From: Chondrus crispus
Lineage: Eukaryota > Rhodophyta > Florideophyceae > Gigartinales > Gigartinaceae
NCBI RefSeq assembly: GCF_000350225.1
Contig: NW_005178559.1
Coordinates: forward strand, 170,236 to 234,235
Reading direction: 5' to 3'
Length of the DNA: 64,000 nucleotides
Shown here in pieces: positions 1-11,697 of the stretch. Every line of letters starts with the position of its first letter. Positions within the stretch are counted from its first letter, which is position 1. Under the pieces are notes generated by a model that did not search any database, was not told the DNA's origin, and worked only from the letters and a program-made list of their open reading frames with translations. Position numbers and translations under genes: made by a program.

Positions 1-3000
1 ACGCTGCGGGGTCAGTGGCTCTGTGGTAGGGTTGGAAGTTGACACAGCGCACTCTTTGAGGCTTGTTGGTTTTTGTTTCGAGTACCATGATGTGGTGCTC
101 ATCTATCGCATGTAAGTATCTTGCGGGGGTGGCTCTTGGGGCGAGTTCGGATATTTGTTTCCTGTGAGCCAGTTCAGGGATTGTCCCTAGTTGGCGATGC
201 ACTTACGGAGATGGTGGACTCTGGAGGTGGTGTCGGGTACCGGCAACCAGAGGGTCAGGGCCGTTCCTAACGACGAGCACGGAGGGCCGTTCCTAACATG
301 TCACTCCCCTGTGCCACTCCTCCCGTCGCATTGCCTTTTACATCCTTTTTCATCCCTGCGTTAACGTCCAACGGCGCGCTTGTGACCCAACTCTTGCATC
401 TCACGCAAACCTACGCGTTTTCTTACGCATGCTAACTGCAAAGAGTCAACGTTTTTAAAAATGCTGCCACTGCAGGAACGCGTGCCAAGGCACAAAACGT
501 CATCCGCACCCCATGCAAACGGACAACCCCTTGGCCCCCGCTTCTCTTTCCCCATCTCTTCCCATTTTCATATTTTTTCATTGCACCCAGTACCGAGACT
601 TATACCCCACGTACCTAACATTACTCCCCGCCGCCCCTGACCTTACAATCTCTCCCTCACAGAAACCCTACCTCACCCACCCCAATCAAAACAATCGATA
701 CATACATACTCTCGTTCCGTCACCCTTCTAACTATCGTAGCTAGAGACGTACCGATTGGGCGCAGATGAGGGAATGCACAAATGCCTAAGGGACGTACCC
801 ATCCTGCAAATGCCTCCGGATACAAATAATGAAGAAAAAGTAAAAAAATCTATATATACGCTCGAAAGCCGATCATTTTCTCGGTAACAACAACCTCGTC
901 AGCATTTCATTTCTTACCGCATCTCCGCCCAAATCCTTGACCTGCAACGTCCAGTAACGGACAACCAAGAGAGCATCTTGATGCAATCCAATCATCAATC
1001 AATCCGATTGACCCTCAACTTTCTATCAACTCACTTCTTTCTCTTCATGTCTTGTATGAACACTTCGCCGAGTGATCTTTCGTGTAAGACCTGTGTTACA
1101 TTGGAATGCCACATGCTTTTCCTTTTCCATATTTTCTACCTTGCCCTTCTTCTGTAGTCCTGCCATACCATGAATCCCATGAATCCCGGGGAATTATCGT
1201 GATGCTAAACTCCGATCGCTTACATGACGTAACGGCATGCGAGGCGAGAGGAACTCGAGTGGAAAAATGTCACGGCAAGTCCAGCCGCGCTTGTCTCACT
1301 GGCTCACAAGGAGAGCTCCTTGTGTGCCGGGCATTGAAATTAAGTCGAGAAATAAAACCCCAAGAAATGACTGGGCCACAATTTCCCCATTTTTCTGTAT
1401 GCTTCCAGATCTAATTCCGATCCCTCTGGCATCTCCCATGCATCGTTGTCCTGAATTCACTTGGGACGCTAAAGATCACGTTCACATGTGCCTCATCTTG
1501 ACAAAAGCATCTCTTTTCACCATCCGTTCCTCGTACTTATAGTGACGAAGAAAGCTGCCTCATGAGCCGGAAAACTCAAATCCTGGTCTGCAGCGTACTA
1601 CAGTAGCAGCTTTTTTGTCAATCTATTTCCGACGATCATTGCATAATTGAGTTAACTTTCCCTTCTCGCACGTCTTCGTTGCCTGCGATAACAGTTCAGC
1701 GTAGTAGGCTTGCCAGTGCACATACTGCGTATTGAACGTTCTTACCTAGTTTGGAAAGATTCGCATTACAACACTGAAAACAATGGCATACAACTTGTGG
1801 GGGTACGTACCGTACGGGTACAGTACAAGCAGAAAATTCCCACCTCGCACTCACTGCTATCGATCCATTCAAAACTCTCTCAAGAGTTCGCTAGCATGCA
1901 TGGAACGGAAGTTTTCGGCTAGCGGGGTTTGTGCCTTTCGAAACGAGAGCACGCAATTCCTGAATTGAAAGTTCTGCAAAACGCGACAACTATTCATTCA
2001 AAGCCTTGTCGGCATACAACTCACTACGACTTCATGTCATTCCAAACATGTTGACTTGCGTGAGCTCCCTATTTAGACGATCCAAAGGCCCGTCCACATC
2101 TCTAGTCAGAGACTCGTTTGTTTCACACCTATTTGCTACGGCGGTGGAACTCTCAGAGAGGTCCAGTGGCGTGCGAATCGCAACGTAATTTCAGTCTCAC
2201 ATCTTTAACCTCGATGCGACAGCAAAGGCAACAGGGGCAAACTGGCGTTATGCTTTGCTAACGGAAGCAACTTTGACACTCTAGCTATGTGCTCTGGCCT
2301 TCCCTGCAGTCATACATGACGTGAAAGTACTCGTCTTCTCTTCTCACCCCACAATACAAAGATGACAGTGCCCGGAGAAACTGCATTCATGCCCGCAGTG
2401 CTCTTTTTGACGAGATTGCCTACAAGCAGTCACGAGACAAACATGCCATCACATGCTTCTGTCTTTCTGAAAAACTTGAGATGTGAGCATCAGCCCAATG
2501 CCATTGTCAAGGAGCATTACAAAACTGTTACTAAGAAACCCATTTCTTTCACAAAACCGTTGTACAATTTAGTTGCAGCTTTCGGCGATGAGTCATCGGG
2601 AGATTCATGCCTCATCAAAGCATCCGTGTTGCGCACGTAGTTTGAAATTAGCATGAATCGGAATAATGATATATTGGAATAATTACATTTACAGTATACA
2701 GCGCGACTGGGCCTACGTATAACAAGCATGGCAACCGATTGGTGCTCGACATCATTTCTAGGGTCGAAGCGTGCGGTTATCTCAGCGGGTATTATGTATT
2801 CGTTACAGTATGTACAGTATCGCATTAGCTTGCTAATATTCCAAACGTGAAACTGATATGCGCTCTCAGAGGCAAATATTTCAACTGAGTGGTTTAAAAC
2901 CACGAGATTTGTTCATGTGTAGCCTGATTTCAATTCACTGCAAGTGACGTTTTACAGCTCGTTTAGTTCGTTTTTCGTTGCAGGAGCCGGTCAACTGTTG

Positions 3001-6000
3001 ATATCTACGGTACTAGTGTACGATAACTGCCCCAGTTATTATGGAAATTCCGGTCCATTTCTGAGAAGCTTAAACTTCAACATGTTGTCAAAAGACAAGG
3101 CCCTGCATGCATATTTTTTTTTGTCGGTGTCGGGGTCAACGACGTCGAAGCCCAGCTGCAAACCACTTCCCTCCGGGAGAGGTACAGGGGGATCCCAATC
3201 TCCAATGATTTAGTTTCTGGAGCAAATCCCTCTCGTGGGATAGCGAATAAGAAGGCTCTGAGAGTACCCGCTGAGCAGTATTGATAGATTAGCAGCTGCA
3301 TCAATATTTGCCTTGTCAACAACTCTACGTTTCAACTTGATCATGAGGAGAAAATTCAGTGATCAGGAGGCTTGGAGAAACTGCGCGAGGGCCGCCTTAA
3401 TATGACGTTCTTGTTATTTGATCTTTCCATGTATTTCCTTCATGTTTTTTTTTTCTATTCTTGTGCAAGATGTTTGACGAGCAAGAAAACTTATTGAGAG
3501 GAACAGGTGGTGCTAAAATTTTCTGCACCGAAACGAGTCTGCCTCTAATAACAACTTGCCAACAACTTGTCGAGATAGACACTGACGGCGTTTTTGAATA
3601 TTTCATCCAATGGCTTTGAGGTTAATTCTCCTCTTGCTGCGGTGCATGACAGCACAAAGACGTTGCATAGTTGATGTACCCATTGTCATTGAACTTGACC
3701 GGAATGTGGGGGAGATGTGCGAAGAGCAAGGCAGACCTGCAGGGACTATTTCCTGAGCATGACGCTACGGAGGTGTTTCTTTGAAATACTGGAATAAATT
3801 CGGCAGCAGCCGAAGTGCACTAAATTAGTTTCTACTGCAGTCTACTGTACATGGGGGTCTATCACGGGCAGGTGATGTCCAAATTTATTCTCACATGAGC
3901 CCACTTAAAAATCGAAAGATATCGGCTCCTCATTCAACTTCTTTTTGAGATGTGCTTTCGTGCCAACATTGTTGTTGCATGCGGCATGGAAGAGACAACA
4001 ACATCTTGACACCGACGATGTTTGCGGTGAGACGCAACAATACAGCATTTGCGTTGTGGAGAAATAGTTTGAAGAATAAACGAGGCGCGGCTGAGGTAGC
4101 CTATTGCAGGTTAGCGTAGTCATGAACACAAGAACGAAACAAGGTGTTCGTCTTTGCTTCGGGGCGACAACAATAGATGGCATGTATCTCCAGATGAATG
4201 CAATGATCCAAGTTCAAGCGTAGGACGAAACGTTTGGAGATGACCGTCGTTGTGTTGCGGGACGGCATACTTGAGTTCGTTTTTGAGGTCTTTGGCAGGA
4301 GATGACATGTCTGAAAATGATCGTGGGAAAGAGGACATATCAAGGAATATGTAAAGGACAAGAAGACGAGGCAGTATTTTCGGGTAGGTGTAAAAAATAT
4401 TAAAGACGTCTACGTCTCCCATGGTGACGAGACTCTTGCGATCTGTAGTGATGGAAATGTTCTCAAAGCACAAGCGCATTAGCTGCCGAAGCGACAGTAT
4501 CATTAGTGCATGGAGCGTGACGTAATTCGAAGAGATGACAAAATGAGAAAGGGCGCGCCCTCCATTTTTGTCTTATTATTTGGACGAGAGTACTGTATCG
4601 AAAACAGCATCGCACAGCAATGTTCAAATTAAGAAAAAAAAGGAATAATAAAAAATGCATATCCCACACCGGCACAAAAGATGATGCGTTATCGTTTCTT
4701 TATCCGGGAGGATGACTATACTTGCGCTGGTTATGGAACAGTGGGGCAACGATACCATGATCATAGGTATGACAGAGCACTTTCCAGTTGCAATTGCATG
4801 TGGGATAGGTCAGCAAGGGAAGGATGTCGGGGACTGAATACGATACTGTACACGACGTTCGGCCGCCCAACCTTCATCTACTCCTGAGTGCGCGAAGGCA
4901 TGTTGTATCGCAAGCATTCTGTGCAATTATGAAAAATATAGAAGCGGGGCTCTCTCGCAAAACCCCAGATGGAAGACGAGCAGGAGGGGCGTCAGCCTAG
5001 AATCGATTAGCCCATGCCTGCTCCAAAGAGTCATGAAGGCAAGGATCTATGATAAAACAACATGTGCACTTAGCTATGGTTGTTCCTTGTATCAGAACAA
5101 GGGAGGCCCTCCATCCTCAAGAGCTGTGGTATGGCACGTTGGGGCAAGTCATATGTATTCGGGGCGGTACCGGTTACACACGCAAGACGCATGTTGTCAT
5201 GCCCGGTGGAAAATAATAAGATAACGAGAGCTATTTCAGCTAACTTCTTGACTTCGGCGGTAGGTGGAGAAGAAGATGCGTGCAACGTTACAAGAATGTG
5301 AGAGAAATGGAATCGTCTTTGGCATTCGTTAGCATTCCATACCTCGATCGACTTTTTACACGCCGTTCTGCAAAAATTACACGGCCATGTGTAGCAGAAA
5401 GACGTGCGGAGCGTGGCCGATGAGCAGGGACCCAAAACGTGCATCGCATGAAAAGCGCTCCTAGTCCGGCAACAGGGATGAATAGTGAATGTCAGTAGGG
5501 ACGGTGGGCGGATTTCTGAGATTGACTGTGTTGGATTGCATTGTCTTTGTTTGTGCAAGCATTGTCAGTTATGTCGTCGTAGGACGCAGGAGGGCGTTAA
5601 CTCGACGAGTGCAGAGAGGACGAGGTCTGGACGAGGTTTTTATTCTTTTCCACTGACGTGCCTTGCCAGTACGAACATTGAATGTTGTTCCCCTGTAAAG
5701 TTTCCGTACGGTAGTGTGGAGAATCAGGGTTTCCCGTCTCAATGTGAACTGTCGACACTTGATACGGCATTGTCCAAGGGGATTCCCTCCAGACGATGCT
5801 CGCATTGGAGCCTTGCTCCAAGCATGCAAGGCGATTTTTGACGGTGACGATGGCGGGTGCTTTAATACCCTTCGCTCTAGGTTACATACCGTACAGTTAC
5901 TGTACAGGGTGCCATAACTGTGTAAAGATCGTAGTCTCGATGTGAACAACTCGCGACAAGCCGACGGCTTTGTGAGCGTGACCATGGGGTCACACGATGG

Positions 6001-6265
6001 AATATACGGCGCGTCTGAGAGCCCCACACGTCCCCCCAGTGGCCTCCTGCACCTGCAGTTGCTGAGCAAACGCTGCGAAAAAGAAACTACTCCCCCACCG
6101 TACCAGGGCCCCCTCAATCAAAAAACAAGCCCACGCTACACCAACACGTCGTCCAACACACCACCATACACCTTTCGCATTTAGGACGCCATCTTCTCTA
6201 ACCCCTTTATCTGGTTTTGTCCCATCAAATATCTACATGCTCACCCTTCTTTGCCTCCTTGTTAC
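1..6265. other. Gene-poor stretch, no supported gene
   Basis: I see no coding region here that looks like a real protein. The open frames, the longest at 5569-6117 on the minus strand, have irregular composition and no motif I recognise. The stretch has many TACAGTA/TACTGTA heptamers (for example near 1601, 2690, 2806, 3845, 4580, 4845 and 5898). A small repeat is listed separately at 256-298. Exons of a heavily spliced gene could be missed. Confidence 0.5.
256..298 (+). repeat. Two copies of an AGGGCCGTTCCTAAC repeat
   Basis: CAGGGCCGTTCCTAACGA starts at 256, and AGGGCCGTTCCTAACA follows at 283. The longer form occurs again at 31373, followed in both places by a similar GAG/CACGG stretch. 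The CAGGG start resembles hAT-type transposon termini, but I found no opposite end. Confidence 0.45.
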
Positions 6266-6272
6266 TATATAA
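6266..6272 (+). promoter_or_regulatory. TATA-like box of the GATA gene
   Basis: TATATAA lies 125-131 bp upstream of the ATG at 6397, and a strongly pyrimidine-rich leader follows it. The placement fits a core promoter with a leader of about 100 nt. This is inferred from sequence only. Confidence 0.5.
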
Positions 6273-6396
6273 CCAGTTACCCCATTTCTCTTCTCCCCCC
6301 TTGCCCTCCCTCATTCTCTCTCCTTCTCCCATCCCACCTCTCCGGCTTGCATCCACCACTTGAAATTTTCTTGCGCCTAACTCCCACTCCACCACA

Positions 6397-7161
6397 ATGA
6401 CTTACCACTCCCAACTTCAACCTGCTATCAAAGGCATGGACGCTCCCTTGGCCAAAAGAGCGTGCCAAACCTGCCACACTTCAGTTACTTCTCAATGGAG
6501 ATATGGACTATCAGGTATGTCTCAAGTCCATCTTCATCGTACCTTTCACGCTCTACCGCCACCAAGCACTCGTTTTCCTAAACTAACATCCAACTGTTCT
6601 TCATATCTCTCCTTGTTGCAAACAAAAGGAAAAGTTCTATTGTGCAATGCCTGTGGCATTCGTTGGAAGAGGAAGAACCGAACGACTGACAAAAGAAGAC
6701 TGAAGCCGGGGCCGAAGCGGAGTCGCCAATGCTCCACGACCACATGCCCTAGTCCTAACTACATGAGCTCCTTCCGGCCAGTGGTACAACCGAACATGGA
6801 CGTTATGTTCTACAAGCAGAGTCTACCTGGCATATACTCGCCCAACGGTAGCAACCTGTCCTCCAGCTCAACGATCACGGACCCACGCCTGGAGACGGCA
6901 TCGATGGGGGCAAAGAGGTACTATCAGCAACAACACTCAACAGAAGAGTATCGTCGACCATGCTCGAAAATGAATGTGCACAGTCTGGTGTCTCCGACGA
7001 ACGCTCACCCGAGGAGCTCACCAGATAGTACGACATTCTCAAAGAAGAAGCATGCTAGGCATTCGTCGCCGATTTCTATTAAGAACTTGCTGAATTGCGC
7101 AGACGAAGATGGGAGCAACACTGCTTATTCATCATCTGCTTACAGGGCCCTTCGCTGCTAA
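6397..7161 (+). CDS. GATA-type zinc-finger transcription factor (two exons)
   Basis: Exons are 6397-6514 and 6629-7161; spliced, they encode 216 residues. The finger begins CQTC (residues 23-26). After joining, CNAC lies 18 residues further on, giving the C-X2-C-X18-C-X2-C spacing of a GATA finger, with the expected QWR just after the first pair. A basic tail (RWKRKNR and a run of K/R) follows, as in DNA-binding GATA domains. The rest is rich in Ser, Thr and Pro with no second finger. The family binds GATA sites in the nucleus, often in nitrogen or light regulation, but the target here is unknown. Without splicing the two cysteine pairs would be 56 residues apart, so splicing is needed for a normal finger. 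A polyadenylation-like AATAAA sits 60 bp past the stop. Confidence 0.88.
   Translation: MTYHSQLQPAIKGMDAPLAKRACQTCHTSVTSQWRYGLSGMSQVHLHRTFHALPPPSTRFPKLTSNCSSYLSLLQTKGKVLLCNACGIRWKRKNRTTDKRRLKPGPKRSRQCSTTTCPSPNYMSSFRPVVQPNMDVMFYKQSLPGIYSPNGSNLSSSSTITDPRLETASMGAKRYYQQQHSTEEYRRPCSKMNVHSLVSPTNAHPRSSPDSTTFSKKKHARHSSPISIKNLLNCADEDGSNTAYSSSAYRALRC
6515..6628 (+). other. Intron inside the GATA finger, 114 nt, stop-free
   Basis: It begins GTATGT and ends AAAAG, with a CTAAC branch-like motif at 6583-6587, about 41 nt before the 3' end. Its length is a multiple of three and it has no in-frame stop, so an unspliced message stays open. It splits a Gly codon between the two cysteine pairs of the finger. 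Confidence 0.85.
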
Positions 7162-7224
7162 GGAAATGGAATGACGGGGTACGGGGAGGGGGAGGAGGTA
7201 GAAAACAACTTTTTAACTAAGCTC

Positions 7225-7230
7225 AATAAA
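7225..7230 (+). terminator. Possible polyadenylation signal AATAAA
   Basis: AATAAA lies 64 bp downstream of the GATA stop codon; a second AATAAA lies close to 7296. Placement fits a 3' end signal. Confidence 0.4.
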
Positions 7231-10200
7231 AGTGCTAACTCGGAAGAGAAAAAACAAACAAAGTAGGAACAAGTCCAACTGACATGGCTATAGAGAATAA
7301 AACTACCATAATGCATTAAGCCAAACATGTGAATTGCGGTGCGTCGATCGCATATACACAGTATCGCATTATGGCGCCAGTTCTTACTTTAATGGCGGTT
7401 GGAGCGGGTTTCGACAGCGAGTCAGACATGGAGCTAGTATGCGTCGTGCCGTTGCTGTTCATGTATCAGTTGCATGGACACGATCGTCGTGTGTGATGCT
7501 GTCATTGTGATGGTGAGACTCACTAGGAGACGAGTGGGGCTCCAAGTAAGGAAGGTCATGTCGCCTGCTAGCTTTATCCTATTGGGCAAGACGTCATCAA
7601 AAAGGGTAATTCTTTAGATTTTCACCTGCTAGTAATAATAATAATACTTGATTTTGACGTCACTACTTGTCGCTCAATGGGTCGGAAAGAACAGCAGTGC
7701 GCCAAGAGCTAACCTACTTTTCACCAATGAAACAGCGTTGCAATTCCGTTGTGATCACATAAATTGGAAGAGGACGAGCATGCCTACAGTACGTACAGTC
7801 CTCGCAAACTCGGGTTCCGTAAAACGGAGCCCACGCCCTCGACGTACCTTCGAAGGTACAGCGAGTACCAAGGGTAGATGTCTCTTCCCCAACCATGGAA
7901 AACAGAATACACAGGCAGTGAAATAAACCCCGTTGGCAACAGGACGTCACAGAGAGTCTTCAAACGAGCCAGGAAGGCAGGCCACACCGCAACACATACC
8001 CTGACACTGCTTCTGCATGTACCAGGCTGGCCAGGGGCAAGGCAGACTGGCCAGTACAATCATTTTCGCCTCACGACGTACCCAAGAGTCCCGCAGCTGA
8101 CCCGACCTGTGACGGCGGCGGGCTCGTCACAAAAGATAGCGCACGGCATGCGGCGATGGCTACGGATAGGTACGGCACCTCTTGCGAAGCGTTGCGACGC
8201 TCATGCTTCACCACGTAACGCGGGGTTGAGATAAGCACAAACGATTGGGAGTTGCAAGGCCTGGGTTGCATACCCGGATGAAGGGAGAATGATTAAAAAG
8301 AGTCCAGCCAGCGTGCAGCCAGAGCAACGTGCAGCCAGAGTACGGTAAGATAGGAGGGGCTCCTGCCGAGCACTTGGCCACTCGCGGTCTCGCATCGACA
8401 CGGAATACTGCACTGTCATGCACATTGTTGAGAAGGCATGTTAGACGCCATGAGATTTTACAGAGCATGTAGTGGGCCCGTGATGAAGTGTATGCACGAT
8501 CGAAGCCCCAGGACGAAAGCATCATGCTTGCGTCCTGGTGCTTCGCCACAAGATGTGGAGCAAGAGCTGGGTGATTAATTGAAGAATAGCAGTCGGGCCT
8601 CAGGCGCGCCTTTTTCGCCGTCGACTGCGATTGTACGACGATGAAAGAGGAACGTGCTACTAAAAGAAAGACGACGACAGTACTTCTACAACGCTTCGGG
8701 GCGCTCCTGACAGTACCAACACAGCCTTGATGGATGACAGTTGCACCAACACCGCAGGAGCCATTCGCACTGGTCACCCTTGTCCCATGCTCGACTCAAC
8801 CCTTCAGGTCAAGCTTAAAGTACAACGGGAAGACGCATCTCCCAATCCGGAGATCGTACCCAAAACCCTTTCCTCTGGGCACGCGTCCAGCTTGCCGACA
8901 ACACGCGCTCCTCTTACCGTCGACGCCCCTTGCCAGCGCTTCTAAGGTCCCCGCGCTATGGCCTTTCGTTAGCAGTACAACATCCGCATCCGCTCTAAGC
9001 CCATTTTGCGTGGCCAAGCGATCATTGCGAGAACCGCCCAAGCGCCAGCCAGCCCGCGTCTCCCAGACCGCCGCACGTTATGGAATCGAAGAGATTCTAT
9101 CTGCAGACCTTTCATACTTGTCAGAAAACAACATTATGCTCTGTTACTTCTTTCTACCTTCATATTAGCGAATGGAGCTGCTTTCCCATTTGAGCCGTTC
9201 CTTCACGCATCTCATTCATTTGCAATAAGGGTGATAAGCTTTAACACCGTCGCGAGAGTACAACTCATTTTCTGGACGTCGCCGTTGAATTGATCCCCGT
9301 CACGCCACAGAGCAGATATATGGCATCCAAGATCTATCCTAGAATCAAGGCCACGTTAGCCTTCAAATCCAATCGCAAAAAATTGCATCTTTCTCCGCCC
9401 TCAGTTTTTCTGATAAAACTTTTCGCCCATGTAAACGACGGGAAGTACTCAACCCTGTGCGTGTTCAGCACATACCGAGATTAGAACGAGTGGTTCGAAA
9501 TGAAGCAGTACAAAAAATAAATTCCAAGGATGCCACTCAAGTGACCGCATTCTATGTTCCCTCTGAATGCAGCGTATAATATGATGGATTATTGGCCCAC
9601 AAGCGCTATTAAAGGTTTCTAGAATACTCGTATTTATTGCAGGTATAATTTGTTTGATTGCAGTCCTTCCCTCTTCCTTTCATGTTGAAGTAGTTTGGTG
9701 TTTGGCGGCTGCTTTTAGGATGGATGACAATAAAATGCTATAACAGAAGTCATACTTACTTTCTCCAAAGACCGCGCATCAGCCTGTACATCTATAAGAC
9801 TTTCGGTATTTTGTCCATTATTGAAACGAAACCATCTTCCGCTTTCTTAGAATAATTTAGCCCTTTTCCTTTTCGCGTACGGAGTGCAAACACGATATGC
9901 CCACTTTCGAGGATGTGGTTGTCAAATATAGTTTTAGAATGGCTATCTGCAGTACTGGATTCAGTATATATTTTGTACTCAGTAAAGAGAATGCTTTTTG
10001 AATCTCACAGTGCTCAGCCGTGATTGAGATGCCACTTTTTCTTGCTTTTTTAGAATTCGTTTGGCATTCATAGACTCGGGCTTACAAGCCTTGTAAAGGT
10101 GGTAAAGTATAAACGCTTTCATTCGTGATGAGATAAGATCCTAGCCCTCTCTCTTACCTCAAGGCTCGAGATGTCTTGTTTTCAATATGCTTCATGTACA

Positions 10201-10717
10201 GGTTCCTCAACACTGTGCGTACTTTTTGCTATAGACAGACTGGAACATAGAGAGAAAAAGGGCCAGATTCAGTGACAAAAACTTCATGGGAATTTTGGCT
10301 ACGAGACGTGTTGAAAATAGATGTGTGACAACATTCCTTCAAGGAACTCCTGCACAATTGTGTATCCGCAACCCTAAATTTACAACAAAGACTCGCTGTA
10401 GAGATGTTTAATTCAACTTGTTATGAAGTTAGAAAGCATTCTAGAGCTCAAATTCAATAAAACAAGTTTGAAGTTAGACCCACGTTACAGTATTTGTTGT
10501 TGATCATTGTGGCTGTCATTTCACTCTCAAATGCTTGACTCTCTTCGCATTTTACATCTTTACGTCACTTTTACATAACTGCCAGGTCGAAGCTCGTTAC
10601 TCTACCGAGAACTCATCCTTTTTCTCCTTCTGGCACACATGACAATATTGCAGTTCATACGTCAAGCCTATTTGATTGAAATCAAAGGGCCATGAATTAT
10701 CAGGAAATATATGTATA
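7231..10717. other. Gene-poor stretch
   Basis: No convincing gene. The open frames at 8208-8777 (-) and 8734-9168 (+) look random. Small items seen: a 16-bp perfect palindrome at 7844-7859 (GTACCTTCGAAGGTAC), a short tandem duplication of a GTGCAGCCAGAG unit near 8313-8344, and AT-rich sequence from 9500 to 10700. Confidence 0.5.
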
Positions 10718-10719
10718 TA

Positions 10720-11252
10720 CAGGGGGGGTCGCGATATAGTGCCATCTTTGTTAGTGCCAGCTCCGATATAGTGCTACCCTTCTAGGGGTGGCACGAATTT
10801 TGAGCCAAAAACGAAGGGTCTCCAGAGAGGCAAGGCAGTTGGATGGACGTACTGCCCGAGAGCCGCTGCCGCCGCGGAAAGATATTATGCAGTTGCTTAC
10901 TAGAATAGAGACTATGGCGGAAAAAGGCAGGGTCGATGATGCAATTGGACATCTGCAAAAGTGTAGGCTGGCATTTATGGCTGCGAAAAAGGAGGGAGTC
11001 AATGCGACGGCTCGGCAGCACTAATAACAGAAATGCTTGATTAGACTTGAGTCTGTAGTGAAGATGCAAAAAGTATGAGTGATGGCGTCCTGGGAGCGGT
11101 CTTTCTGAGCAGTGATGCGCAAGGGAGTGGCTGCAAAAAAGCCGTAAATCTCATTATCTTACAGTGCCTGGCTCGATATAGTGCCGTTTTCGGCCCACGG
11201 ACACAGGGTAGCACTATATCGCGACCCCCCCCCCCCCCCCCCCCCCCCCCTG
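10720..11252. mobile_element. Pogo/Tigger-like non-autonomous element (MITE-like)
   Basis: The element starts CAGGGGGGGTCGCGATATAGTGC and ends with the reverse complement, GCACTATATCGCGAC then a C run and CTG. TA flanks both ends (10718-10719 and 11253-11254), the target duplication expected for Tc1/mariner-pogo elements. The motif CGATATAGTGC also appears inside each end (near 10762 and 11173), like subterminal transposase sites. The 533-bp body has a 78-codon frame (10788-11024) that is probably a leftover of the C-terminal part of a transposase. The left end has 7 G and the right end 26 C, so the two ends now differ in length through expansion of the homopolymer. Confidence 0.8.
11225..11250 (+). 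repeat. Poly-C tract of 26 in the right inverted repeat
   Basis: An uninterrupted C26 run; the matching position in the left end has only G7. This looks like microsatellite expansion or an assembly artefact within an otherwise matching terminal repeat. Confidence 0.8.
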
Positions 11253-11697
11253 TACAGAGATAATTTAACTTGTGAAATACAAATAGGAGGGATCTAGGTT
11301 GAGTCAGTAGCCTCAGCGTTTGCAACCAACTAAGTGCAAAGAGGCAGGGATTTGCAAACCCGGTTCTTTATCAAGGTTAGTATCCTGCGTAGTAAACACG
11401 TCGGCGAAACTTAGTCTAGCATTTACTGAAAATATGAATAATTGAAACGAATTCCTCCTCATCTCTGTCTGTAACTCTTGCGCTGACCTCATCGTTTGCT
11501 TTCAAGGGATGGGTACCAAAATCAGCTTCAAATCTTCTAAGGTGGACATCACCCAAGTGCAATCACCACCAGCAAAGTTTTTTTTTCTTTCAGAATGGAC
11601 TTTGAAGGACACTCGTGTCTTTCTATTTTCGGATCTGAGACGTTTCCTCTGGCATGCATGGTGCCCTAATGACCGAGTCCGACAAAAGGAAAGTTCT

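Noticed and set aside
5569-6117. 182-codon minus-strand frame
   Set aside because: Composition is random-looking, no conserved pattern, and no promoter-like leader.
8208-8777. 189-codon minus-strand frame
   Set aside because: No motif or regular composition; judged to be chance.
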